From Runella sp. (GTDB taxonomy: Bacteria > Bacteroidota > Bacteroidia > Cytophagales > Spirosomataceae), in contig JALQYJ010000111.1 in the NCBI GenBank assembly GCA_023254175.1, positions 1 through 64,000 of the forward strand: a DNA stretch of 64,000 nt. Reading direction: 5' to 3'. Positions 43,831 to 52,493 of the stretch are shown here, in pieces; positions within the stretch are counted from its first letter, which is position 1, and each line of letters begins with the position of its first letter. The translations under genes were made by a program, and so were the position numbers. Under the pieces are notes generated by a model. It saw nothing but the letters and a program-made list of their open reading frames with translations. It did not search any database and was not told the origin of the DNA.

Positions 43831-46014
43831 TTATTTAGTACTGCCGCTGATGACGCCTAAGTAACGTCCTGCCCAATAGGGTAGGAGCCAAATGTCGCCT
43901 GCACTCATTTCGGCACCGCCTCCACCGTTGATGTCCAGCGTAAACCGAGTATTATTGTGACGTAGAATTCCCAATTCGTCGGGAGGAAGCACTTCTTTGG
44001 TAGATTGTTCGATGAAGTTGGCGGGTAAGCGTTCAATATCTTTCCGATGGCTATTTTTAACCGTCCATTCAATCATATCGAGGGGGTATTCTTGCAAATA
44101 CCAAACGGCTTCTTCCAAATCACAATCCTGAATTCCTGTCATGGCGGTCAAAATATTCCAAAGTCCGTCTTTTTCGGGTCGTTCAAATTGCCAATGGTCT
44201 ACGATTGCCTTTTTGAAATTGGTTTTGAGGGTGTCATTGAAAGCGTAACGATACAACCCCCAGTAACCCATGTAGTACATTTCGTCGTCGGAGTGATTCC
44301 AGTCGCCCGAAAGGTGCTTACTCCAATCACTGGCATTAGTAGGCGCCTGGCCAATGATTTTCATGGGGCGCATCAGGTTTTCGTAGTACCCATGCTTGGT
44401 CATCAATTCAAATGCTTTCTTCTTATATTTTTCTTTTTTGGTAAAATGATAGGCCGTTTGAAGCATCGCTACGATGTTGGACGAGTTGAGTTTACGGTCG
44501 CCGACGTTGATAGGAAATGAGTTTACGTATGATGGGTTCCATTTTCCCCAAAGTGTAGGCTTCCCGTCCCAGTCGATGAGGTACATGTCGTTGGTAATCA
44601 CGTGGTTCATGAGTGTGTCAATTAGCGTGATGGCGCGCGATTTTAGATTTTTGTCATCGACTAATTCGGCCATTGCCCCAAAGGCAAAAATATGCCCAAT
44701 GGCTTCGTCGCTACTCGTGGTCGATTTCCAGTCCCACTCGGGGTCATCGGCCCGGCGCCATGCTTTATCGTCGTACTTATAGCCACGTCGTTCAAACGAA
44801 CGTGACGGAAACCCAGGAATTTTATTGATGTCGTACAAGCGTTCCATGGCTTCGAGCGATTCGCGGCAGTTTTGTAGCGCTTGTGCGTCTTTGGTCACGG
44901 CGTAGCGAAACACCTGCCCACTAAGGTACATCGAAGTCCAAAGGCCATCATTGTCAGAGTCTTCCATGGAACCTGTGGCTAAATCGCCGTTTTTCATGTA
45001 GGCCAAAGTAGCGTTGAAACCGTTGCGGATGTGGCGTGTACGAACCTGCTTTTCAAAAAACATTGCCTTTTGTTGCAAAGTCATTTTGGTAAAAACAATC
45101 TTTGATAACCCTTTGTCGGTCAGAATCAAGACTGAACCTTCGTCGCCTTTGGCGATGTGAACGACGTTGTCAGATGGAAGCCAGCGTTCGGAAGCGTAGT
45201 AATCAACTTTGCCATTATTTTTTTTGACAAAAGCACCTTTAGTTGAACCCAGCCAAAGCTGATTTTCAATGACAGCAACGGCAGTGATTTCGGTCCAAGG
45301 TAACTTTTGTTGAAGTGGAGTGACTATTCTACCCATTTGGTCAACTTCGAGGTAGCCATTTGAGGTGCCAAGCACCCATCTGTCGTTCCATAAGTCGAAG
45401 CTAGTAAGGTTGTTTTGAGAGAATAGCTTTTGAAGTTGTTGTCCCGCAAACGAGTACAAGGCGTTTCTGGTCAATATGTAGAAAACTCCTGATTTTACAT
45501 TGGCTTTAATGTCAAGAATATCCCCTAGTGTTTCTTCCCAAACCAACCCGTTTTGAGTTAAATATTGGAGTTTTGAACCGTTTGAAATCAGAAAGTCGAA
45601 GTTTTTTCCTCCTGCCAACAACCGTGCATCGGGTAGGCTGTGTTTTAAAAAAAGTTTGCCTGCCCAAGCGTCGCTTAAAACGGTTTTGTCATCAAGCAGC
45701 ACAAATTGTTGTTGGTACAGGGTAAGGTTAGCAATTTTTTTGTCGGCAATAGGGCGATAAGCTCGGTCTTTTATAAGGTTTCCTGGGTATAGAAATTGAC
45801 CTCCATGTGGTTGATATAATCCTGATTTCGTGCCTATTTTAATGATTCCGTTGCGGTCACAGAATACGTTTGACGGCTCTACTTTATCGTTGAATAGATA
45901 TTTAATTGCGTACTCTTGTTTAAAAAGGGTGTCTTTATGGAGTGGTTGTTTGGGTTTTTGAGCCCAAAGTAAGAAGGAAGAAAAACAAAGGCAAAGAAAA
46001 AAAGAAACTCTCAT
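43831..46014 (-). CDS. Secreted propeller plus helical-toroid protein, paralogue B (unknown function)
   Basis: A 727-aa tandem paralogue of the preceding entry; signal MRVSFFLCLCFSSFLLWAQ. The same blocks occur in the same order: IIKIGTKSGLYQPHGGQF and LWLGSTKGAFVKKN in the propeller-like half; RHIRNGFNATLAYMKNGDLA, DSDNDGLWTSMYLSGQVFRY, DWKSTTSSDEAIGHIFAFG, DGKPTLWGKWNPSYVNSF and WNHSDDEMYYMGYWGLYRYAF in the helical half. Both genes end alike (WLLPYWAGRYLGVIS here, FLLPYWMGRYLGIIS in A), which excludes a local motif coincidence. Duplicate genes, intact, same strand, gap of 26 bases: a likely operon with the DUF3748 gene. Confidence 0.85.
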   Translation of the reverse strand: MRVSFFLCLCFSSFLLWAQKPKQPLHKDTLFKQEYAIKYLFNDKVEPSNVFCDRNGIIKIGTKSGLYQPHGGQFLYPGNLIKDRAYRPIADKKIANLTLYQQQFVLLDDKTVLSDAWAGKLFLKHSLPDARLLAGGKNFDFLISNGSKLQYLTQNGLVWEETLGDILDIKANVKSGVFYILTRNALYSFAGQQLQKLFSQNNLTSFDLWNDRWVLGTSNGYLEVDQMGRIVTPLQQKLPWTEITAVAVIENQLWLGSTKGAFVKKNNGKVDYYASERWLPSDNVVHIAKGDEGSVLILTDKGLSKIVFTKMTLQQKAMFFEKQVRTRHIRNGFNATLAYMKNGDLATGSMEDSDNDGLWTSMYLSGQVFRYAVTKDAQALQNCRESLEAMERLYDINKIPGFPSRSFERRGYKYDDKAWRRADDPEWDWKSTTSSDEAIGHIFAFGAMAELVDDKNLKSRAITLIDTLMNHVITNDMYLIDWDGKPTLWGKWNPSYVNSFPINVGDRKLNSSNIVAMLQTAYHFTKKEKYKKKAFELMTKHGYYENLMRPMKIIGQAPTNASDWSKHLSGDWNHSDDEMYYMGYWGLYRYAFNDTLKTNFKKAIVDHWQFERPEKDGLWNILTAMTGIQDCDLEEAVWYLQEYPLDMIEWTVKNSHRKDIERLPANFIEQSTKEVLPPDELGILRHNNTRFTLDINGGGGAEMSAGDIWLLPYWAGRYLGVISGSTK

Positions 46015-46124
46015 AATAATACTATATCAATAATTATGTGAATGGATGCTATTAGTACGGCAATTGTAAAATGGAAGGCTATTTGGTAGATGAAAAAGGT
46101 AAAAATTGTAGATAACGCTTTTTT

Positions 46125-46177
46125 GACAGCGTCCATCTTTTTACCAATTATACATAGATAAAAAGATGGACGCTGTC
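46125..46177. repeat. Perfect 19-bp inverted repeat, possible MITE or element end
   Basis: gacagcgtccatcttttta (46125-46143) and taaaaagatggacgctgtc (46159-46177) are perfect complements around a 15-base loop. There is no T-run after either arm, so it is not a typical terminator. The right arm contains the ATG of a small HTH-like remnant. Confidence 0.75.
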
Positions 46178-46288
46178 GCTGATTTGCTTATGAAAGGTCA
46201 CAAGGCGAAAGAAATTGCTCGAATGATTGTGACTATCTATTGTACGGGGGCTACTTTAACGTTTTGGCTAAAAATAATGATGAAATAA
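46166..46288 (+). pseudogene. Truncated helix-turn-helix-like reading frame
   Basis: A 40-codon frame starting in the right arm of the inverted repeat: MDAVADLLMKGHKAKEIARM is the sort of N-terminus found on phage-terminase-small-subunit-like or transposon HTH proteins ('...KAKEIARMIGV.E.TV..W'). After about 21 residues it departs into unrelated hydrophobic sequence and stops. Probably a decayed fragment of a mobile element protein. Confidence 0.35.
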
Positions 46289-46294
46289 AATACT

Positions 46295-48757
46295 CTATGG
46301 CGCTTTCACTACGTCGGTGGGAGTAAACTGCCACTTGTTATCGAAAAAACCCGCCATTTTTACGCCTTTGGTTCCTTCTTTGAGCATAGAAGTACTAAAA
46401 ATAAAGTAGTCAGGAAAGCCGCTACCTCCCGTAAAATATTGATTTGCTTCAGTGGCCATCATTCCAGCCAGGCCCGTCCCTGTGACGGCTGCCACAGAGG
46501 CCAAGGGGCTATCTGGACGAGGATAAATAAAATACCCACCGAGGTCGTTTCCCGATAGGGTTTCGTTTCCTATTTTTATAGTACCCTTTTGCACTTGAAT
46601 TGGACATTGGCCTAAGACCAAATTCCAAGCGCTGTTGGTAGTGGCATTTCCAAAAATGATGACGCCTCGGTCGGCATAGTCTGCCAATGAAAACTCCCTG
46701 TCAGGAATGACATCTACGGCACCATTGCCACGGTAGTACCATGTTTCGGCGTCATAACGAGCTTTGTTATAGGCCCATTCGTTTTCATCTTTATTGCCCA
46801 AAGTGCCGTAAACAAAAACCATTCGATGATTGAAAGCCGTTTTGAATGTTCCGTTTCGGTGCGCCCCTTTTTCTTTAATTGACGGTTTTTCGACGGCTTC
46901 CCACTGGTCTTTTTTTCTAAAATACAAAGATTGACCATCTAAGCGGAATATTCCTGAAATGTCCTGATTGTCAATTTTAATTTTGAACGATTCATTAGCC
47001 GGAAAAGCAGAAGGGTGCACTGTGAGTGTCTGAACGTTGTCGGTAGTAATAGTCAATGCCTTTTCGTTGGGGATACGTCTTGCTTGAATGCGGCTGTATT
47101 GCAATGGGAGAATCTGTTGTTCAATTCCAATCCAATGATAATGTGATGAAATAGCAGGGTTGGCAGTAGTAAAATCTAGAACATCGGTATCTTCGGCTTT
47201 TTTAGAACGATGCCATTTGAAAAAATCAAAAAGTGGCGCCCAATCCACGCTATGGTCGCCGTACCAATGCGAGCCATTGGGGTATTCATAGTAAGAAAAG
47301 TCGTTGTGAAAAGCCCCTAGGGTATTACGCATGGTACGGGCATATTCCACCGAAACGGTGCGGTCGGCATCGCCGTGTAAGATGTAGATACCACTGGCTT
47401 TGTAATTTTGGGCCAACGCCATCACATTGCTTGGATTACTAGCTCTCAGTAGTAATTGTTCGACGGGGTTGGTGCTATTTTCTGGAATTTTGCCATCGGC
47501 CGATCCGTAGCCCATCAAAGTTGGATAGCCAGCACAAGGGGCAATACCCGCCCATTTTCCTGGGAAGGTAGCGCCCAGATACCATGTTCCGTGCCCACCC
47601 ATAGAGTGTCCTGTCAAGTAAATTTTTTGGGGATGGGGTTGGAATTTTTTCTCGGCAATGTCCAATACTTCCAGTGCATCTAAGCGTCCCCAGTCTTCCC
47701 AATTAAATCCACGCGGACGGCGGTTGGTAGGTGCTACCAGTGTTCCCCAATCTTTCGGTTTATAGGCACGCGCTTGCCCAATGGCCTCCACGCCGGCGCC
47801 GTGTACAGAAAGAAATAAAGCTGAAGTATCTTTTTTATCGCTTTTTTGGGGGGCTACGCCAAAATATTGAATGCTTCCATCAATGCTACTAACGAACGTT
47901 TGACTGTAATGTTCTTTGTTAGAAACGGCTTGTAAAGTGAGAGATTTAGTATCGATTATGTTTCCATTTTGGAGTAAGTAAATCTCACAAACGACGTCTC
48001 CACGCTGAGTTACAGCGCTGGCATCTATTTTAAAACCTACCTTGCGAGAATTGAGGGACGTAATGTTTGGGAGATCAGTAGTGATTTCTTTTCCTTGTAC
48101 CAATGTTTTGATTTTTAGCCCTATAGCTGATTTTTCAGTGGCATTGAAAAGAACAACTCCTCCCCAAATTGGTTCAGTAGATTCTCCTAAGACTACGTGG
48201 GGAAGGGTGATGTCTGGAAGGCTCAGAGAAATGGGTCTTTCTGGAAAAACTAATCGTGCTGAAATGCCTTGAAAACGACCTCCCATACCGACACGCACAA
48301 TCAATTCGTTAAGCCCTTTTTTTATTTTTACGGGGCTGTACATGTATTCGTAGCGATTGGCGTCTCCACCGCGCGGAATACCGTTGAAATATAGTCCTGC
48401 GTGACCTGCTACGTTGAGAAGTGCAACTGTTTCTTTGGGTGATTGGTACGTTAAATACACATAGCCATTAGAGAGGGAAGCATGACGAAAGCGCTTGGTG
48501 GTATCGGCTATTATTTTTTGCCATTTAAGTTCTTGGCCTTTATCGTTGGTAAGTAAAATTGTCCCTTCAATGGGTTTAACAAAGGTTTTTTGTATCAATT
48601 GATAAGTAAGCTGGTCGGTATAAATGGCTTCGCGACCGTATTGATGACAAGGGCCAACTACTAAGCCTTCAGTAAAAGTATGCGTAGTTTGGGCATAATT
48701 AGGGGTAAGAAAAAGAAAATAAAGTGTTGAAATAATAAAGTAAAAACAAGTTTTCAT
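46295..48757 (-). CDS. Secreted alpha/beta hydrolase (prolyl-oligopeptidase/esterase type)
   Basis: An 820-aa exported enzyme; signal MKTCFYFIISTLYFLFLTPN. N-terminal beta-rich modules (about 20-290) are followed by a hydrolase domain with nucleophile elbow GHSMGGHGTWYLGATFPGKW, acid HGDADRTVSVEYA and catalytic-His region YPNGSHWYGDHSVDW. A further C-terminal domain of about 250 residues follows. The architecture fits large secreted phospholipase/carboxylesterase or S9-type peptidases used in polymer degradation; substrate unknown. The ATG at 48755-48757 gives the signal; an upstream in-frame start adds a non-signal leader. Confidence 0.85.
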   Translation of the reverse strand: MKTCFYFIISTLYFLFLTPNYAQTTHTFTEGLVVGPCHQYGREAIYTDQLTYQLIQKTFVKPIEGTILLTNDKGQELKWQKIIADTTKRFRHASLSNGYVYLTYQSPKETVALLNVAGHAGLYFNGIPRGGDANRYEYMYSPVKIKKGLNELIVRVGMGGRFQGISARLVFPERPISLSLPDITLPHVVLGESTEPIWGGVVLFNATEKSAIGLKIKTLVQGKEITTDLPNITSLNSRKVGFKIDASAVTQRGDVVCEIYLLQNGNIIDTKSLTLQAVSNKEHYSQTFVSSIDGSIQYFGVAPQKSDKKDTSALFLSVHGAGVEAIGQARAYKPKDWGTLVAPTNRRPRGFNWEDWGRLDALEVLDIAEKKFQPHPQKIYLTGHSMGGHGTWYLGATFPGKWAGIAPCAGYPTLMGYGSADGKIPENSTNPVEQLLLRASNPSNVMALAQNYKASGIYILHGDADRTVSVEYARTMRNTLGAFHNDFSYYEYPNGSHWYGDHSVDWAPLFDFFKWHRSKKAEDTDVLDFTTANPAISSHYHWIGIEQQILPLQYSRIQARRIPNEKALTITTDNVQTLTVHPSAFPANESFKIKIDNQDISGIFRLDGQSLYFRKKDQWEAVEKPSIKEKGAHRNGTFKTAFNHRMVFVYGTLGNKDENEWAYNKARYDAETWYYRGNGAVDVIPDREFSLADYADRGVIIFGNATTNSAWNLVLGQCPIQVQKGTIKIGNETLSGNDLGGYFIYPRPDSPLASVAAVTGTGLAGMMATEANQYFTGGSGFPDYFIFSTSMLKEGTKGVKMAGFFDNKWQFTPTDVVKAP

Positions 48758-48824
48758 TGTATAATGGGATAGTTTATTTTTTAAATATAAACAAAATAAA
48801 TTAGGTATATTCATTTTATCTACT

Positions 48825-48832
48825 TACCTTTG
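48825..48832 (+). promoter_or_regulatory. -7 box (TACCTTTG) upstream of the cold-shock gene
   Basis: A perfect TAnnTTTG 27 bases before the ATG at 48859 in an AT-rich region. No TTTG at -33. Confidence 0.45.
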
Positions 48833-48858
48833 AGAATCAATACTTTAAAGATAATACA

Positions 48859-49050
48859 ATGCAAGAAGGAACAGTAAAATTTTTTAATGACACCAAAGGA
48901 TTTGGTTTTATCACTCCAGCCAATGGTGGTGCAGACATTTTTGTACACGTATCGGGTCTTACAGAAGACATTCGTGAAAATGACAATGTGTCTTTTGAGG
49001 TGGCAAATGGTAAGAAGGGGTTGAATGCAGTTAACGTGAAAGTTATCTAA
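48859..49050 (+). CDS. Cold-shock protein (CspA family)
   Basis: A 63-aa single cold-shock domain with RNP1 KGFGFI (about 14-19) and RNP2 DIFVHVSG (about 27-34). The family binds single-stranded RNA/DNA and melts mRNA secondary structure, often on cold shock. Single gene with its own -7 box and a long terminator. The 'cspA' family often has several paralogues, so no specific symbol is given. Confidence 0.95.
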   Translation: MQEGTVKFFNDTKGFGFITPANGGADIFVHVSGLTEDIRENDNVSFEVANGKKGLNAVNVKVI

Positions 49051-49066
49051 TTTTAACTACATAAAT

Positions 49067-49117
49067 CACAAAAAAATAGGGTCGTCACTTACAAAGTGAC
49101 GACCCTATTTTTTTGTG
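49067..49117. terminator. Long bidirectional terminator after the cold-shock gene
   Basis: A perfect 24-base stem (arms 49067-49090 and 49094-49117, cores agggtcgtcactt / aagtgacgaccct) with a 3-base loop and A/T runs at its base. It serves the cold-shock gene and, on the minus strand, the ZIP transporter. Confidence 0.93.
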
Positions 49118-49123
49118 GATACC

Positions 49124-49948
49124 TTACCCCAGCGCAACATCTAATATCATCATAACAACAAAACCGAAGATGAAACCAAGTACCGATAAATCGGTATATT
49201 TGTCGCGCTGGGTTTCGGGAATAACTTCTTCCACAACTACGTACATCATAGCTCCTGCTGCAAAAGCCAAGGCAAAAGGAAGTACAGGTTGTAGGTAAAT
49301 CACGGCAATGGCCCCTAATACGCCAGCGATAGGTTCAACTATAGCAGAAAGTTGTCCAAACCAAAAACTTCTCCATCGGCTAACACCATGACGTCGTAGA
49401 GGCATAGCAACGGCAAAACCTTCAGGGAAATTTTGAATTCCAATTCCAATAGCAAGGGTGATGGCGGCAGATAGTAAATGGTCTCCACCACTGATGGTTG
49501 CTGCGCCAAACAACACCCCAACGGCCAATCCTTCGGGGATGTTATGCAGAGTGATTGCTAATACTAATAAGGTGCTTTTATGCCACTGTGTTTTCATTCC
49601 TTCACTTTCATTTTCACCAAAATTGATGTGAAGGTGAGGGGTAAATTTGTCAAGGAAATAGATGAATAATGAACCTAACACAAAGCCAACGGCAGCGGGC
49701 ATCCATGGAGCATTGGGAAAGAGTTTCTCAGATTGCTCAATACTTGGAGCCAATAAAGACCAAAAACTAGCGGCCACCATAACTCCACCCGTAAAACCCA
49801 ACATGGCGTCGAGCACACTTCGGTGCATGGTTTTGAAGAAAAAGACCAATGACGCGCCAAGGGCAGTAACAAACCACGTAAAAGTAGTGGCAATCAATGC
49901 AGCATAAACGGGGCCTATTTCACGTAAAAATTGTTCTAACTGTTGCAT
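49124..49948 (-). CDS. ZIP-family divalent metal transporter (ZupT-like)
   Basis: A 274-aa inner-membrane protein with about eight hydrophobic segments. The two metal-site helices read LHNIPEGLAVGVLFGAA (TM4-like) and GIGIQNFPEGFAVAMPL (TM5-like), the HNxPEG...NxPEG pattern of ZIP transporters importing Zn, Fe or Mn. A short His-containing loop (HLHINFGENESE) sits between TM3 and TM4. ZupT-type by length. It lies 24 bases after the sulfatase in the opposite sense of gene order but on the same strand. Confidence 0.92.
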   Translation of the reverse strand: MQQLEQFLREIGPVYAALIATTFTWFVTALGASLVFFFKTMHRSVLDAMLGFTGGVMVAASFWSLLAPSIEQSEKLFPNAPWMPAAVGFVLGSLFIYFLDKFTPHLHINFGENESEGMKTQWHKSTLLVLAITLHNIPEGLAVGVLFGAATISGGDHLLSAAITLAIGIGIQNFPEGFAVAMPLRRHGVSRWRSFWFGQLSAIVEPIAGVLGAIAVIYLQPVLPFALAFAAGAMMYVVVEEVIPETQRDKYTDLSVLGFIFGFVVMMILDVALG

Positions 49949-49972
49949 AAAGGTTGGAGGGCTAACGTAAAA

Positions 49973-51550
49973 TTAATCTCCCTTGGTGGCAGCACCTACC
50001 TTGACGGTCCAGTCGTTGTACAGTTTTTTTAATTCTTGTACTTTAGTAAGGTGGGTAGTGGCTAGGTCGTGGAGTTCCGAACGGTCGTTTTCTAAATCGT
50101 ACAACTCCCATTTTTTGGTGTCTTTTGACCAAACCAGCTTCCATTGTCCTTGCCGAATGGCTCGACAGTCAAAGTGTTCCCACGCCAAATAAGGGTGAGG
50201 GGTACGGGTTTTTCCTTGTAAAATAGGGACTAAACTTTTTCCTTCCAAAGGCTTGATGGAATTTTGCTGGTAAGTTGGGGGGTAAGGTGCTTTAGCTAGT
50301 TCTAAACAAGTGGGCATAATGTCCATAATATGACCTACTTGCTGGGTCTGAAACGATTTCTTGACGAGTGCAGGATAATGTACAATCATGGGAGTAGCGA
50401 TGCCCCCTTCGTGTGTAAATTGTTTATACAATCTAAAAGGAGTATTACCCAAGGCGGCCCATTCTTTGCTGTAAGTTGTGTAAGAGCCTTTTTCACCTGC
50501 TTTTTTGGTCAACGATTCGGCATAGGCTTTTTCGCCGAGGTCGCGCTGGGCACGGTCGTTGAGTACTTCAGAACAGGCTCCGTTGTCAGATAAAAAAACA
50601 ATGATGGTATTTTCCCACTGACCCGTGGCTTTGAGTTTATCCATTATTTTTCCAATACCTGCATCCATGCGGCTTACCATAGCGGCATAAGCCGCCATTT
50701 TTAAATCCCAGTCATCTTTGTTATTTACAGTGGCCCAATCAGGTAGGTCAGCTTCTTTGGGTGAAAGTTGGTACTTTTTTGGAAACAAGCCTAATTGGTT
50801 TTGTTTTTTTAAACGTTCGGCACGGAGGTAATCCCAGCCTTTGAGATAGCTGCCTCGGTAGTGAGCGATGTCTTCTTCAGGAGCATGAAGGGGCCAATGA
50901 GGCGCTGTGTAAGCGACGTACAGAAAGAATGGTTGATTTGAACCTTGATTTTGGTCAATATAACCAATGGCTTTGTCCGAAATTGCGTCGGTCAGATAAA
51001 ACTTTTCGGGAATTTTGTACGGTTCGTTGTCTTCGAGTAAAATACGCCCTGGGAGTAATTCGTAGTAACTGGTAGCACCGCTAATAAGTCCAAAATAGTG
51101 GTCAAAACCACGCTGCAAAGGCCAATCGGGACGCTCTTCTCCGACGTGCCATTTCCCTGACATATAGGTTTGATAACCTGTTGATTTTAGTACTTCGGCT
51201 ATGGTTACGGTTTGTTTACTTAGCCAACCTTGCGTGGGGGTTTCTTTGGTGCGGTTCTTGACTTTGGTCACAACCATCGTACCCATACCTGCTTGGTGTG
51301 GGTACATGCCCGTCAACAACGACGCACGGCTTGGACAGCAGCGAGCGGCGTTGTAAAATTGGGTGAACTTTACACCTTTAGAGGCAAGTTTGTCAAGGTT
51401 TGGGGTTTTGATTTCGGCCCCATAGCAGCCAATATCACTAAAGCCGAGGTCGTCGGCCATGATGATGACAAAATTGGGGCGGGTAGGTGTTTTTTGACCC
51501 CAAGAGACACCAATTACTAGAATCAAAGCCGATAAAATAAGCTTTTTCAT
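49973..51550 (-). CDS. Secreted arylsulfatase (S1-type sulfatase)
   Basis: A 525-aa exported sulfatase; signal MKKLILSALILVIGVSWGQ. Metal-binding Asp33/Asp34 in MADDLGFSDIGCYGA. The maturation signature CCPSRASLLTG places the formylglycine precursor at Cys71 (C-x-P-S-R). Downstream VFLSDNGACSE supplies the Asp-Asn pair. Hydrolyses sulfate esters, probably of glycans or arylsulfates; substrate unknown. A maturase is required and is not in this window. SMP-30 and CoA-transferase genes precede it on the strand with tight spacing (1 base to SMP-30). Confidence 0.93.
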   Translation of the reverse strand: MKKLILSALILVIGVSWGQKTPTRPNFVIIMADDLGFSDIGCYGAEIKTPNLDKLASKGVKFTQFYNAARCCPSRASLLTGMYPHQAGMGTMVVTKVKNRTKETPTQGWLSKQTVTIAEVLKSTGYQTYMSGKWHVGEERPDWPLQRGFDHYFGLISGATSYYELLPGRILLEDNEPYKIPEKFYLTDAISDKAIGYIDQNQGSNQPFFLYVAYTAPHWPLHAPEEDIAHYRGSYLKGWDYLRAERLKKQNQLGLFPKKYQLSPKEADLPDWATVNNKDDWDLKMAAYAAMVSRMDAGIGKIMDKLKATGQWENTIIVFLSDNGACSEVLNDRAQRDLGEKAYAESLTKKAGEKGSYTTYSKEWAALGNTPFRLYKQFTHEGGIATPMIVHYPALVKKSFQTQQVGHIMDIMPTCLELAKAPYPPTYQQNSIKPLEGKSLVPILQGKTRTPHPYLAWEHFDCRAIRQGQWKLVWSKDTKKWELYDLENDRSELHDLATTHLTKVQELKKLYNDWTVKVGAATKGD

Positions 51551-51551
51551 A

Positions 51552-52445
51552 TTATTCTACTCCTTTGACTTGCATTTTGAGCGTATAAATCGATTCCGAA
51601 GCGGTTACAAAGAGTACATCGCGGTTTTTACCCCCAAAACAAACGTTGCCGACCCAGCCTGATGGAATCGGAATAGTACCTAGTTTTTTTCCAGTAGGGT
51701 CATAAACGGTCACGCCACGTCCTGTAATGTATAAATTCCCTTGATTGTCGAGCGTAATTCCATCCGAGCCTTGGGCCACAAATAGTTGACGATTGGTCAG
51801 CGTTCCGTCTTTGCTGATGTCGTATTTGTAGGTTTTTTGGTCACGGATATCGGCTACAAAAAGGTGTTTTCCGTCGGGCGTTCCTACAATACCGTTGGGT
51901 TGTTTAAGGTTGTCATCCACCAAGACGGGTGTTTTTGCTCCTTTGGCCAAAAAATACACGCTTTGTTTTTCTTGTTCGGGCTTTTTATGTTCCCAATAGT
52001 CGCGCGGATAAAAGGGGTCGGTAAAATAAATTCCTCCTTTGGGGGTAATCCAGAGGTCGTTGGGGCCATTGAGTTTTTTACCCTGATAACTCGAAAAAAG
52101 AACAGTTACTTCGCCTTTGGGAGAGATTTGCCACATCTCGTTTTTTTCATCGGCACAGGAAATGATGTTGCCTTTTTTGTCAAAAAACAAGCCGTTAGAA
52201 CGCCCCGTTTTTTCTAGGTAGAGACTCAAATTTCCTTCAGTATCGTATTTCCATATTTTATCATTAGGCTGGTCGGTAAAGAAAATATCCCCTTTTTTGT
52301 CAACAGCAGGGCCTTCGGTAAACTTAAATTGCCTGGAAACTTGCTGAAGCGTTGCCCCAGGTGCTATCAGTTGATTGACTTCTTCTTGGCTATGGCTTAC
52401 CAACGGTAAAAAGGCAAAGGCTAGAATTGCGACGGTATTTTTCAT
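51552..52445 (-). CDS. SMP-30/gluconolactonase-family protein
   Basis: A 297-aa exported beta-propeller; signal MKNTVAILAFAFLPLVSHS. Blades show the family metal-site residues: FTEGPAVDKKGDIFFTD, LNGPNDLWITPKGGIYFTD, QPNGIVGTPDGKHLFVADI and QGSDGITLDNQGNLYITG (Glu, Asn and Asp positions typical of calcium-dependent lactonases). Likely hydrolyses a sugar lactone. It abuts the sulfatase gene by one base, and so is probably translated from the same message. Confidence 0.9.
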   Translation of the reverse strand: MKNTVAILAFAFLPLVSHSQEEVNQLIAPGATLQQVSRQFKFTEGPAVDKKGDIFFTDQPNDKIWKYDTEGNLSLYLEKTGRSNGLFFDKKGNIISCADEKNEMWQISPKGEVTVLFSSYQGKKLNGPNDLWITPKGGIYFTDPFYPRDYWEHKKPEQEKQSVYFLAKGAKTPVLVDDNLKQPNGIVGTPDGKHLFVADIRDQKTYKYDISKDGTLTNRQLFVAQGSDGITLDNQGNLYITGRGVTVYDPTGKKLGTIPIPSGWVGNVCFGGKNRDVLFVTASESIYTLKMQVKGVE

Positions 52446-52493
52446 TCGAAATAGTTTATTTGGCCTAATAAGGAGGCCACAGGTGAAAATCTA

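Noticed and set aside
46015-46136. Minus-strand frame beginning MDAVKKALSTIF from the left arm of the inverted repeat
   Set aside because: Mirrors the right arm only for four residues, then becomes hydrophobic AT-rich sequence without protein character.
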